Below, piece by piece: positions 6,896 to 16,130 of a stretch of 44,232 bases of DNA. The notes below the pieces were generated by a model, which saw only the letters and a program-made list of their open reading frames with translations, made no database searches and had not been told where the DNA came from. Origin of the DNA: Deltaproteobacteria bacterium (lineage in GTDB: Bacteria; Myxococcota_A; Polyangia; JAAYKL01); NCBI GenBank assembly GCA_016936575.1, contig JAFGXQ010000223.1, positions 1 to 44,232 of the forward strand. The letters are read 5' to 3'. The position numbers and the translations under genes are program-made. Each line of letters starts with the position of its first letter. The stretch's first letter is position 1.

Positions 6896-8761
6896 ATGCA
6901 ACAGAATATTACAAAAGGGACCGTACTGAGTGATCGTTTTGTCATAGATAGTTTGGAAAACGAAGGGGATATGGGGCAGGTGTACAAGGCCCATGACACC
7001 AAAACCAATAAGTTTGTGGCGGTTCGTATTGTGCCGCTTTCTATTCTGAGGCCGGATGAAGTAGAACACGTGAAGGCGCGGATGCAGCAGGCGTCCGCTT
7101 TGGTACATCGAAATGTTCGAGCGACTTTCGGCATGGGTGTAAAAGATGAATTTTTGTTTATCGCTGCAGAATGGATAGAAGGGCAGAATCTGCAAACACT
7201 GCTGAAGAAGCGGACTGATGCGGACAAGCGGTTTTCTTTTAAGGGTGCGTACAACATCATCGGCCACGTCTGTAATGCGCTCACTTATACGCACGAGAAC
7301 GGTTGCTATCACGGTGCATTGAATCCCCGGTCTATTATGGTGAATAACGCCGGTCGCGTGAAGGTACATGACTGGGCGTTGTCTACCATTCGGATTAATA
7401 AAGCAGATTATCGCGGACGAGAAAAAGTGGAGGCAGCCTACTGGTCTCCCGAAGCGTTGAAGGCGCCGCGAACCGTTTCCACCCGCTCAGATATTTTTTC
7501 CCTGGGCGCTTTGTTTTACAGTCTGATTACCGGGCGTGCTCCTCAGCGTCCACTGATTGCACCCAGTAAATTGGGTTTTTCCTCAGATGTGGACAGTGTG
7601 GTTGCACGCTGTATGTCTGCTGATCCGAAACAGCGATTTAAAAGTGCGGCTGACGTGAAACAGGCGATTAAGCAATTGGCATCCAGCCAACAGGTCGCCG
7701 CGGAGCCGCCGGGTGCCGTAGATGATGACCTTGGTATTGACATTGACATAGACCTCGATGCAATGAACGCTCCTGAGGCTGCACCGGCGGCCCCACAGAC
7801 TGCTCCGGCGGGGGGGATGATGTCCGCGCCGGATTTGCCGCCGCCACCCAACAAGGGAGGGGGTAGTGGTTCCAATGAGCGTGCGTCCACGATTGATATG
7901 GGCGCCATCCTGGCGAATTCGGTCCAAAACGAAGCTGCCAGATGGATGGTTCAAAAAGACAAGTTTGACCACGGACCATTCAATGATCGAGAGTTGATAC
8001 AGATGATCCTTCTTGGTGATGTGCTTGGCAATCATCGTCTTACGAATATGGATACCGGTGAGCGCAAAAAAGTTCGTTCCTGGGGAGATTTTGACGATTA
8101 CCTGGAGCGCTACCGCATTAAAAAACAGCAGCAGGATGAGCAGGCGGCACTTGAAAAAACGGAGAAAGCTGAAACTCGGGGGATGCTCTTTAAACTGGTC
8201 ATTGCGTTGTCGGTTCTGGGGGTTATCGGCCTTGCTGTAGGCGGCTATTTTCTTAGCCGCAAGCTGCGGGCAGAGAAGCAACTCGGCCCTGAAGAGATGG
8301 TCGATGCGTTTGATAGCGGTGAGATTCAAATCAAAATGGGGTCCATGGATGCGAAAACGGCTGGAAAACGGCACGGAAAGGGACGACGGCGCGGAAGTAG
8401 TGGCGGCGGCGGCGGTGGCAAAGGCGAATTTGTTGACGGCATGAGCTACGAGGAAGCGATGAATATGGGGGTTTCCCTTGGGGCGTTGAATTCCACCGGC
8501 GGTAAGAAGCTGACTGCCGAGGACATCAATGCAATTATGAGTCGGAATGTTCGAAAATTCATTCCCTGTATCGCCGGAGAGTCCGTTAAACGCGTGGACA
8601 TGAATATCGCGGTGGCGGGTAACGGGAGCGTAATCGGTGTCTCTGTGCAGCAGGGCAGCGGAAAAATGAAATCGTGCGTGGCGAGCAAAGTTCGCTCCAT
8701 CAAGTTTCCGTCTTCCAATCAGCCGAGAACTGCAACGTCGTGGTATTTTGAATTGTATTAG
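6896..8761 (+). CDS. Membrane pseudokinase with GYF-like and AgmX/PglI-like domains
   Basis: 621 residues from the ATG at 6896, which has AGGTGGG (6883-6889) upstream; an in-frame start at 6824 lacks one. Residues about 8-262 form a Ser/Thr kinase fold, but key positions are altered: the glycine loop is EGDMG, the VAIK lysine is Arg44, the HRDLKPxN loop reads HGALNPRS (139-146) without the catalytic Asp, and DFG is DWA (159-161). SPE (184-186) and the SDIFSLG helix are normal, so this is probably a pseudokinase scaffold. A Pro/Ala-rich linker is followed by a GYF_2-like module (about 348-405, RWMVQ...HGPF), one membrane helix (431-453), a Gly/Arg-rich stretch, and a C-terminal AgmX/PglI-like domain (about 550-621) with Cys558 and Cys594, seen in gliding-motility and envelope proteins of myxobacteria. 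It overlaps the next gene by 14 bases. Confidence 0.8.
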   Translation: MQQNITKGTVLSDRFVIDSLENEGDMGQVYKAHDTKTNKFVAVRIVPLSILRPDEVEHVKARMQQASALVHRNVRATFGMGVKDEFLFIAAEWIEGQNLQTLLKKRTDADKRFSFKGAYNIIGHVCNALTYTHENGCYHGALNPRSIMVNNAGRVKVHDWALSTIRINKADYRGREKVEAAYWSPEALKAPRTVSTRSDIFSLGALFYSLITGRAPQRPLIAPSKLGFSSDVDSVVARCMSADPKQRFKSAADVKQAIKQLASSQQVAAEPPGAVDDDLGIDIDIDLDAMNAPEAAPAAPQTAPAGGMMSAPDLPPPPNKGGGSGSNERASTIDMGAILANSVQNEAARWMVQKDKFDHGPFNDRELIQMILLGDVLGNHRLTNMDTGERKKVRSWGDFDDYLERYRIKKQQQDEQAALEKTEKAETRGMLFKLVIALSVLGVIGLAVGGYFLSRKLRAEKQLGPEEMVDAFDSGEIQIKMGSMDAKTAGKRHGKGRRRGSSGGGGGGKGEFVDGMSYEEAMNMGVSLGALNSTGGKKLTAEDINAIMSRNVRKFIPCIAGESVKRVDMNIAVAGNGSVIGVSVQQGSGKMKSCVASKVRSIKFPSSNQPRTATSWYFELY

Positions 8762-9356
8762 GGAACCACACGACAGGGCGCTTCCTTTTCTTTCTGTGTG
8801 GGTTGTACAATCCCTGGCATTTTTTTTCATACTGTTTTTCGGGTACCCTACCGAGGTATCCGCTGCTTCAACCCGCCGCGATACTGTGCATCAGAATTCA
8901 CCCGGATTTTTTCCGACCTACCGTACCGAATCCGCTTTGCAAGAAAAGCAGCTTGCCGCGGAATTGACTGAAACGCTCGAACAGATTCCATCGATAGAAC
9001 ACGCCAGGGTTCATTTGTCATTTGTTCCCGAAGGGGTATGGAAAACCGATGACCAGGTATCCAGTGCGTCGGTGGTGGTTTTTTCTGAGAGTCCGCAGTT
9101 TGTGAAAGCAGCAGAGATTCGAAGCATTGTGGCCGGTGCATCACATCGTCTGGATGCATCGCGGGTTCATGTCGCGGTGTTTGCGTCTCCCAATCCTACC
9201 GATGGGCCTCGAAAGGGAACGTCCGATGAACCTGACGTAACAATAAAAAAGTTGCAATGGTGGCTGGTGGGGGGAGTATCGATGGTAATGCTTGGCGCTA
9301 TTGCCCTCATCGGAATCGGAGCCTTTCGGCGCGGTGTCCGCGGTGTATCTAAATAA
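8748..9356 (+). CDS. FliF/SctJ-like ring-building-motif membrane protein
   Basis: Up to 202 residues. The start is uncertain: the longest form uses TTG at 8748, overlapping the previous gene by 14 bases, and GTG at 8796 is an alternative; neither has a good ribosome site, which fits translational coupling. A signal sequence or helix comes first. Then residues about 62-152 resemble the ring-building motif shared by FliF and SctJ/YscJ: ELTETLEQIPSIEHARVHLSF, a SSASVVV strand, and EIRSIVAGASHRLDASRVHVAVF. A membrane helix follows at about 170-192 with a short basic tail. FliF and SctJ form the inner-membrane ring of flagella and injectisomes, but no other genes of either machine are here. Probably a stand-alone relative working with the pseudokinase upstream. 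Confidence 0.65.
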   Translation: MNCIREPHDRALPFLSVWVVQSLAFFFILFFGYPTEVSAASTRRDTVHQNSPGFFPTYRTESALQEKQLAAELTETLEQIPSIEHARVHLSFVPEGVWKTDDQVSSASVVVFSESPQFVKAAEIRSIVAGASHRLDASRVHVAVFASPNPTDGPRKGTSDEPDVTIKKLQWWLVGGVSMVMLGAIALIGIGAFRRGVRGVSK

Positions 9357-9373
9357 TTGCAGCGTTAAGGCGT

Positions 9374-10486
9374 CTATTCCTCTTTTATATCCGGAAATGT
9401 GAAATAGAAAGCGGCACCCTTGTCGATCTCGGCATCCGCCCAGATTTCGCCACCGTGCTTCTGAATGATTCTTTTTACTGTCGCCAGTCCAACTCCGGTA
9501 CCCTGAAACTCTTTTTCGTGGTGAAGTCGCTGAAATACGCCAAACAGTTTGTCATATGATTTCATTGAAAAACCAGCGCCGTTGTCACGTACGTACACGG
9601 CTTTTCCGAATTCCGTATCGCAGGTTCCCATCTCTATCGATGGCGAGGTTGTTTTGCGCGTGTATTTCCATGCATTGCCGAGGATGTTTTCGAGAACATT
9701 TTTCGCCAGGCCGATGTCCGCCTGCACTTGGATGTTCTCTTCAATGGTCACCTGTGTTGCCGTTTCTTTCATGCCCGGCGATTGTCCGGCGCGCAAGTCA
9801 TCAATAATCGTTGAGGCGATATATGATAGGTTGACATCAGATTTATCGAGGGGCTGACGTGACAATCGGGATAGAGACAACAAGTCGTCGATCATTTTGT
9901 TCATCCGGTCTGCAGCTGAACGAATTCGTCGGAGATGGTCTTTATTTTCGTCGGGCAGAAGATGTTCGCAGTCTTCCTGCAGCATTTCACTGAACGCATC
10001 AATCGCATGCAGCGGACTTCTCAAATCATGCGAAACCGAGTAGTTGAACGACTCCAGTTCTCGATTGGCGATTTCCAGTTTTTTGCGCTGTAACTTGTTT
10101 TCCTCTATCAACCTCGCTTTCTCCAGACTTTTGTTGATGGAGTGTTTGAGGATGTTCATGTCTGCAATGGGTTTCAGAATAAAATCCCACACTCCAAAAC
10201 GCAATGCCTTCACAACATCGTTTAAATCTCCGGTGCCGCTCATTACGATGATGGGAATCTCGGGATATTGTTTTGCGACTGTTTCGATCAATCCGAACCC
10301 ATCCAGCTTCGGCATGCGAATGTCGGTCACAATTACGTCCGGTGTAATGCGTTTGAGCATTTCTGTCGCAGCGAAGCCATCGTTGGCGCTGTACACCTCG
10401 AAATCCGCGTCTTCGAGAAACATAGACGCAGAGGTACGAATCGTTTCATCGTCTTCCACAATTAATACAACGCCTTCGTAATCCAT
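9374..10486 (-). CDS. Hybrid signalling protein: receiver domain + histidine kinase
   Basis: 370 residues, ATG preceded by GAGGGG on the minus strand. Residues about 5-120 are a receiver domain with acidic Asp12/Asp13, phosphoacceptor Asp55 (VTDIRMP) and Lys105 (LKPI). A short coiled coil (about 120-146) leads to a HisKA domain with His153 in SHDLRSPLH, then a HATPase domain with the N box (NILGNAWKYT), G1 box (DNGAGF) and G2 box (GTGVGLATVKRI). There is no membrane segment, so it is cytosolic and takes its input through phosphorylation of its own receiver. No response regulator is adjacent; the one at 35506-35973 is far away. Target unknown. Confidence 0.9.
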   Translation of the reverse strand: MDYEGVVLIVEDDETIRTSASMFLEDADFEVYSANDGFAATEMLKRITPDVIVTDIRMPKLDGFGLIETVAKQYPEIPIIVMSGTGDLNDVVKALRFGVWDFILKPIADMNILKHSINKSLEKARLIEENKLQRKKLEIANRELESFNYSVSHDLRSPLHAIDAFSEMLQEDCEHLLPDENKDHLRRIRSAADRMNKMIDDLLSLSRLSRQPLDKSDVNLSYIASTIIDDLRAGQSPGMKETATQVTIEENIQVQADIGLAKNVLENILGNAWKYTRKTTSPSIEMGTCDTEFGKAVYVRDNGAGFSMKSYDKLFGVFQRLHHEKEFQGTGVGLATVKRIIQKHGGEIWADAEIDKGAAFYFTFPDIKEE

Positions 10487-10629
10487 ATGCCCCTCGCTGT
10501 TGCTTGTTAATGATATACGTCATTTTGCAGCGAAGTCGATTTTGCTCTGTAAAATTCCATAAAATCAATAAATTTGAGTGTGAACGTTGGACTGGGAAAT
10601 TACGTTGCAGGTCAATCAGAAGGTCGGCA

Positions 10630-13600
10630 TCAGGCCCATTGAACGAGGCCGGTTTCCTGGGTACAGGTCAGCAACGGATGCGTCGGAACAACACGCAGTG
10701 CGTACCTGAACGTGCCGCTGAAATCCAGTTGGTGCGACAGTGTATATTTGAAAACGGTCGGGTCCGGCGATTCCACCGGCATCAGCTCGACTTTACGAGG
10801 TTCGTCTGCAAACCGATCGCCCGCATCTTGTCCGATGATCAGTTCTGCACGAAGTTCGTCTTCCTTCATTTTTCCGGGTATGACAATCATTTCTATTTCG
10901 AGCGGCGTCTGTGCCGGCAGCATGTCGCCTTCCAGCCCTTTGATTTTTATATGGTCAATCTGGACAGTGGAGAAGCGGGCCTTGATACTCCGCTTCCAAG
11001 CCGTGAGCGAACCGATTTCCTGGTAGTTATCAGCACGAAGCTGCATGGCTCGTTTGGCAGTGGGGATATACAGGCGTTCATGATATTCATTTACCATGCG
11101 CATGGTTGAAAACACCGGCGCAAGTTTTTTAAACGCTGCTTTCATGCGCGCTACCCAGGCAACGGGGATGTTTTGCTTGTCTCGGTCGTAATAGGTTGTG
11201 GTTATTTCATTCAGCAGAATGTTGAATAACGCGTTGTTATCCATTTCATCCTGATGATTTCTGTTGATGGGTGTCGCCATACTCTGAATGGCGTATCCCA
11301 CCTCTTCGTCGTAACCTTCGTCCCACCATCCGTCCAGTATAGAGCAGTTGATGCCGCCGTTGGGAACAACTTTCATTCCACTGGTACCGCTGGCTTCATG
11401 CGGGCGTACGGGGGTGTTCAACCATATATCTACGCCCTGTGTGAGAAGTCTCCCCAGTTTCATGTTGTAGTTTTCAAGGTAGAAAATTTTCCCTTTGAAC
11501 TCTACAGAACGAGACTCTTCAATAATACGTTTGATGAGTTCTTTTCCCTGTGTATCAGCGGGGTGCGCTTTTCCGGCAAATAGCAATTGTACGGGCTTTT
11601 CGGGGTCGTTGAGCAGATTCGCAAGTGCATCGCGGTGCCTGAATAATAGTGTTGCGCGTTTGTATGTGGCAAACCGTCTGGCGAAACCAATTGTCAACGC
11701 ATCGGGGTTCAGCGCTTCGATAGATTCTTTAATAAAGGTTGGGCTCTCTCCTCTGCGACTATAGTCGGTGTACAGTTTTTCCTTGATTTGTTCTATCAGA
11801 CGTTTTTTCTGTGCGCGGTGTTCGTACCACATGATTTCATTGGGAACCTGATCCACCCTCATCCATACCAGCGGATCATCCTGATTCTCATCCCAGTTAA
11901 TATCCAGATACTGATCGAGCAATCGTTTAATATCTTCGCCAATCCACGATGTAATGTGAATTCCGTTCGTGATGGAAGTGATCGGAACCTCATCGCGGTC
12001 GAGTTCTTTCCATACATCTTGCCACATATCACGGCATACTTTGCCGTGCAGTTTGGAAACGCCGTTCGCGCGACTGGATAGTTTGAGCGCCAGAACCGTC
12101 ATGGAAAATTCCTGGTTCTCTTCGTCGATTTTAGAAAATCCCATTTCAATCAATTGGTCGAAGGTGATGGAGAGACGCGGCGGAAGGTCTGAAAAATATT
12201 TTTTCATCAAATCCACGTGGAAGGTTTCGTTTCCGGCCGGAACAGGCGTGTGCGTTGTGAAGACAGATGACGCTTTTACCATTTCGCGTGCTTCCTGAAA
12301 ACTCAGGCCTTCGTTCATGAAGCGTTCGATGCGTTCAAACAGAAGGAATCCGCAGTGTCCTTCGTTCAGGTGGTATACCTGTGGCTTCAGATGCAGACGG
12401 TCTTCCAGCAGTTTCACACCACCGATACCGAGAATCAGTTCCTGCTCGATGCGCATCTGCTTCCCACCGCCGTATAGCTTTGATGAAATGCGACGATCGT
12501 CCGGATGGTTTTCGTCAACATCGGTATCCAGCAGGTACAGTTTGATTCGACCCACACGAACCTGCCAGATTTTGGCCACAACCTCTCTGCCTGGCAGCGA
12601 GACTGAAATGCGTATTTCCTGGCTGTTTTCGTCACGCAGTGCCTCAATGGGCAGCGTGGACGGGTCCATCATCGGGTAGTGTTCAATTTGGTTTCCGCTA
12701 ATGTCTATCTGCTGTTGAAAGTACCCTTGTTTGTAGAAAAAGCCGATTCCGACGAGCGGCAGATTTAAATCAGAAGCGGATTTCATGTGGTCGCCGGAGA
12801 GAACGCCGAGACCGCCGGAATAAATCGGAAGACATTCGTGAATACAGAATTCCATCGAGAAATAGGCAACCGGATGCTGGGCGTCCAGGGCGCCGCCGGA
12901 ATCGTACTTGCGCCCCGGCGCATTCATATAGTTCTCAAATTGTTCTATAATTCGATTGTATTTCTTGATGTACAATCGGTCGTTCACTTTTTCTTCCAAC
13001 ACACTCGGATGAATTTTTTCAAGCATCAGTACCGGATTGGATTCAAGTTCGACCCACAAGTAGGGATCCAGCTCTTCAAAGAGTTCACATGCCTCCGGAT
13101 GCCATGCCCACCACAGGTTGTTGGCCAGCTGTCCCAGCTTTTTCAATTGCTTCGGGAGCTGGGGCGCAACAGTGAGCAGTCTGTAGTGTGGGCCGGGGCC
13201 CTCTGCACCCTTGAAGGAAATGAACAGTTCATCAGAAAACGCGCTGGTATCAAGCGAGTTCAATCGCTTTTCAGCTATGATGGTCGCGGCGCTGTAGCTC
13301 TTCTGGTAGTTTTTATAAAATGCCGACCAACTCGCCATGTCCGCTATTTTTCTGGCCTGGCTGCGCGCATGATTCAGTTCTGTTTTTCCGATAAATGCGA
13401 AGTCGAGAAGAGAACGGTACAGGTTGTCACATATCGTTTCATAAGATTGATTGGCTCGATTGATGACCTGAACACTCTTACCCGTGTTGGTATTCAGTTC
13501 TCGCGCCCATCGCCCGAATCCGGCCAGGTCACTTGTGATTGTCGGTACACCGACGGCAATGCTTTCCATGGGGGTGTATCCCCAAGGTTCGTAGTTCGAC

Positions 13601-14880
13601 GGGAAAACGCCTAAATCGAAAGACGAAAGCAAACGGTAATAATTCGTGTTGAACACACCGTCTGAGTCATTGATATATGCAGGGGAGAAGATGACTTTCA
13701 CTTTATTGGCCGGATTATTGTTCAACCCCAGCCTCTGGCATGCCTGCACGATCGCATCGTATTGTTCATTGTGCAGACTGTGAGTAAGCACACCGGGCTC
13801 CACCACCGTGCCATCGGCTTTTCCATCAATACGATCCTTGAATGATTGTTTCACACCTTCATTTCCGGTTGCAATCAGGAACCATGCGACGATTGTCGGG
13901 GCGTTGGTATTTTCTTTCAGCTCTGTGTTCAGCTTGGCGAGACTTTCAAGAAAAACGTCGTAGCCTTTGTTGCGGTACTCATAACGACCGGCAGTCGCCC
14001 AGAGCTGCGTGTTATCCGGAAGAGAATGTCCAAGAAATGCGGATGCCAGCGAAATGACTTTTTCTCGAGTGCTTTTCGCTTTTTCTCTGATTTCTTTCAT
14101 GGAACCGAGCTCATCAGTATTGATACCGTTGAATACCGCATAGTGGGGTCTTTTACCCAACATTTTCGCAGCTTCGTCAGCGGTAACATTACTTACCGTC
14201 GTGAAGATGTCTGCCTCGCGAGCACATACGGACTCAAGAGAAGCCTTTGATGGAACACCGTATTTCGTCGCATCTGTAACCGGGTCGACCGATACTTGTT
14301 CCGAGTAAATATCGACGCCGGCACCGCACATGGAACGACCGAGAATGGTTGCATGGGTTGTAAAAACGGTTCCGATTTCAGGAGTGGTTTTTTTCAGATG
14401 CAGCAGACCGCCGCCGCTCATCCATTCGTGAAAGTGCGCAACAGAAGTGTCGGCGTCGTCAACCAGTGTATCGTGAATGGTCTCAATGACTTCACCGCAT
14501 GCGGTCGAGAAGATAACCGGTTCGATATAATCCCAGTTGCTTCCCATGGAGTTGACGCCGAAACGTTGCCAATATTGATAGAGCAGCTTGCCGGAATCAT
14601 ACTTGTCTTTGAAGTTTACGAGGATTACCCGGGGATTACCGTCCGCTTTCCAGCGTCCCAGCTTACATTGAAGACCTTTTTCCTCCAACGCGGGACGTAT
14701 TTTCTGGTAGGTGGCATCATCGCTTTCTTCAAAATCGATGTTGTTGTCCAGCAGCGGTCCCAGCAGGAAATAATTGTCGCCGAAGTCATTCACTGCTTGA
14801 GATGCCTTGGAACGGATAACAGTGTGAATTCCGCCAACGAGGTTGCAGACTTCCCAGCTTACTTCAAACAGGTATTTCAT
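10630..14880 (-). CDS. Glycogen synthase-like GT fused to alpha-glucan phosphorylase
   Basis: 1416 residues, last gene of a four-gene operon, with AAGGAG before the ATG. Residues about 1-555 resemble GT3 glycogen synthases (FEVSWEV, VGGIHTVIRSKA near the start, and the EPWGYTPME sugar-nucleotide motif). From about 570 a GT35 alpha-glucan phosphorylase of the short bacterial type begins (LANNLWWAWHPEA, then YFSMEF and YSGGLGVLSGDH), and the PLP lysine is Lys1170 in ASGTSGMKVVPNGG. One polypeptide could thus add glucose to and phosphorolyse glucose-1-phosphate from an alpha-1,4-glucan. A further beta-rich segment of about 100 residues ends the protein. I see no frameshift or stop at the junction, so it is a genuine fusion. 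The reaction direction of each half in the cell is not known. Confidence 0.9.
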   Translation of the reverse strand: MKYLFEVSWEVCNLVGGIHTVIRSKASQAVNDFGDNYFLLGPLLDNNIDFEESDDATYQKIRPALEEKGLQCKLGRWKADGNPRVILVNFKDKYDSGKLLYQYWQRFGVNSMGSNWDYIEPVIFSTACGEVIETIHDTLVDDADTSVAHFHEWMSGGGLLHLKKTTPEIGTVFTTHATILGRSMCGAGVDIYSEQVSVDPVTDATKYGVPSKASLESVCAREADIFTTVSNVTADEAAKMLGKRPHYAVFNGINTDELGSMKEIREKAKSTREKVISLASAFLGHSLPDNTQLWATAGRYEYRNKGYDVFLESLAKLNTELKENTNAPTIVAWFLIATGNEGVKQSFKDRIDGKADGTVVEPGVLTHSLHNEQYDAIVQACQRLGLNNNPANKVKVIFSPAYINDSDGVFNTNYYRLLSSFDLGVFPSNYEPWGYTPMESIAVGVPTITSDLAGFGRWARELNTNTGKSVQVINRANQSYETICDNLYRSLLDFAFIGKTELNHARSQARKIADMASWSAFYKNYQKSYSAATIIAEKRLNSLDTSAFSDELFISFKGAEGPGPHYRLLTVAPQLPKQLKKLGQLANNLWWAWHPEACELFEELDPYLWVELESNPVLMLEKIHPSVLEEKVNDRLYIKKYNRIIEQFENYMNAPGRKYDSGGALDAQHPVAYFSMEFCIHECLPIYSGGLGVLSGDHMKSASDLNLPLVGIGFFYKQGYFQQQIDISGNQIEHYPMMDPSTLPIEALRDENSQEIRISVSLPGREVVAKIWQVRVGRIKLYLLDTDVDENHPDDRRISSKLYGGGKQMRIEQELILGIGGVKLLEDRLHLKPQVYHLNEGHCGFLLFERIERFMNEGLSFQEAREMVKASSVFTTHTPVPAGNETFHVDLMKKYFSDLPPRLSITFDQLIEMGFSKIDEENQEFSMTVLALKLSSRANGVSKLHGKVCRDMWQDVWKELDRDEVPITSITNGIHITSWIGEDIKRLLDQYLDINWDENQDDPLVWMRVDQVPNEIMWYEHRAQKKRLIEQIKEKLYTDYSRRGESPTFIKESIEALNPDALTIGFARRFATYKRATLLFRHRDALANLLNDPEKPVQLLFAGKAHPADTQGKELIKRIIEESRSVEFKGKIFYLENYNMKLGRLLTQGVDIWLNTPVRPHEASGTSGMKVVPNGGINCSILDGWWDEGYDEEVGYAIQSMATPINRNHQDEMDNNALFNILLNEITTTYYDRDKQNIPVAWVARMKAAFKKLAPVFSTMRMVNEYHERLYIPTAKRAMQLRADNYQEIGSLTAWKRSIKARFSTVQIDHIKIKGLEGDMLPAQTPLEIEMIVIPGKMKEDELRAELIIGQDAGDRFADEPRKVELMPVESPDPTVFKYTLSHQLDFSGTFRYALRVVPTHPLLTCTQETGLVQWA

Positions 14881-14924
14881 TCTTTTTTCTCCTTAAAATC
14901 GAACTTTCTTCAAAATCAGAACAG

Positions 14925-16106
14925 TTATCGGTCTAACGTTGTCTCAAAATCAGCAAGAACATTCTGATAGTTGATGTATGCATCATATGGGCTGCTGTAC
15001 GGGTTGAAGTATTTATGAACATCTCCATCGGCGAACCACTTCGTGCACATATAATAGAAGTGATCTGATGTCTGCAATGAACGCCAGGTTCGGATGAGGT
15101 CTTCATTTTTTGTTTCTAATACTCTTTCTTCGAGGCTGAACACCGCAGCCAGCGCGTCGTCCTGCAGGTGATTTCCCCGCCAAGCGGACAGGTCGCGCTC
15201 CACGTCAGCCCAGGATATATAATCCGGAACGTTCAGTTTCGCAACAGGAGATAACGACGCTGATACTTCGGCCGGTGTCGCAAAACGAAAATCTGGATTT
15301 TTTAGAATCCAATCGGGCAAGTGTTCCATGAAATTGAAAATTCCGGAGTCTTCCCATTGGTGTTCGCCAAATGTTTCATAATCCATAAAAAGATTTACGG
15401 TTTCACCTGCACCGTTGATGGCATGCACCCAATTGGCAAATTTCTCAGCCGTAAGCGGATAGCTCTCCCACCCCTTATTTGAGAAACGGAACGCGATATC
15501 ATCCGAGAGCTTGTAGTTCTTAAGCAGCAGTTTCAGCTTGTTGCAGGTTTGCGGTTGATACATGAAGTTCGGACTGCGCCAGTCCAGTATATGGTCAGCG
15601 CCTTCCGCCAGAATGGTTTTGTATCCCATTTTTTCAACCGCAAGAGCCACATCATTATTGTAAATCAGCTCGGTGTTGCGAAACGTGGTGGGGGTTTGCC
15701 CGAATTCCTGTTTCATCAATTCGGCGTGCAGCTGTACCTGACGCACAAACTCATCTTTTGAAAAAAGAAATGCCAGTGAGTGATTGTAGGTTTCGTCGAT
15801 AAATTCGACGCATCCGGTATCTGCCAGCGCTTTAAACGTATCGAGCGTTTCCGGACTGAATTTCTTCATCTGATCAATGCACACTCCCGAAATAGAGTAC
15901 GATATGCGAAACGCACCGTTGTAGCGTTCGATGAGCGAAAGCATTAACCGGTTGGTCGGCAGGTAACATTTTTGCGCCACTTTTTTCATGATGGCGCCGT
16001 TTTTTTCATCGTCTTCATAAAAGTGGTCTCTGCCGATTTGAAAATATGAATATTTTTTCAGCCGATTCGGCTGATGAACTTGAAAATAAAAGCATAGGTT
16101 TACCAT
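14925..16106 (-). CDS. GH57-family alpha-glucan-acting glycosidase
   Basis: 393 residues, start with AAGGAG upstream on the minus strand. GH57 enzymes include alpha-amylases, 4-alpha-glucanotransferases and branching enzymes. Conserved blocks are visible in order: FQVHQPNRL near the start, EFIDETYNHS (101-110), TFRNTEL with Glu146 as the likely nucleophile, and FMDYETFGEHQ with Asp242 as the likely acid/base. Length and wording fit the group that travels with a debranching enzyme and a GT4 gene, as here. It is cytosolic (no signal peptide) and probably trims or rearranges storage glucan. The 44-base gap to the downstream fusion gene and 24-base gap to the upstream GT4 gene support one transcript. 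Confidence 0.88.
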   Translation of the reverse strand: MVNLCFYFQVHQPNRLKKYSYFQIGRDHFYEDDEKNGAIMKKVAQKCYLPTNRLMLSLIERYNGAFRISYSISGVCIDQMKKFSPETLDTFKALADTGCVEFIDETYNHSLAFLFSKDEFVRQVQLHAELMKQEFGQTPTTFRNTELIYNNDVALAVEKMGYKTILAEGADHILDWRSPNFMYQPQTCNKLKLLLKNYKLSDDIAFRFSNKGWESYPLTAEKFANWVHAINGAGETVNLFMDYETFGEHQWEDSGIFNFMEHLPDWILKNPDFRFATPAEVSASLSPVAKLNVPDYISWADVERDLSAWRGNHLQDDALAAVFSLEERVLETKNEDLIRTWRSLQTSDHFYYMCTKWFADGDVHKYFNPYSSPYDAYINYQNVLADFETTLDR

Positions 16107-16130
16107 GGAACTGTCTCCTTGAGTATCTGC

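Noticed and set aside
7583..8830. Minus-strand frame of 415 codons across the pseudokinase
   Set aside because: Antisense to a gene with clear domains; the translation is low-complexity and unlike any family.
12787..13614. Long plus-strand frame of 275 codons inside the phosphorylase fusion gene
   Set aside because: It is antisense to a well-supported gene, has no recognisable motifs and no ribosome site; it is a codon-bias shadow.
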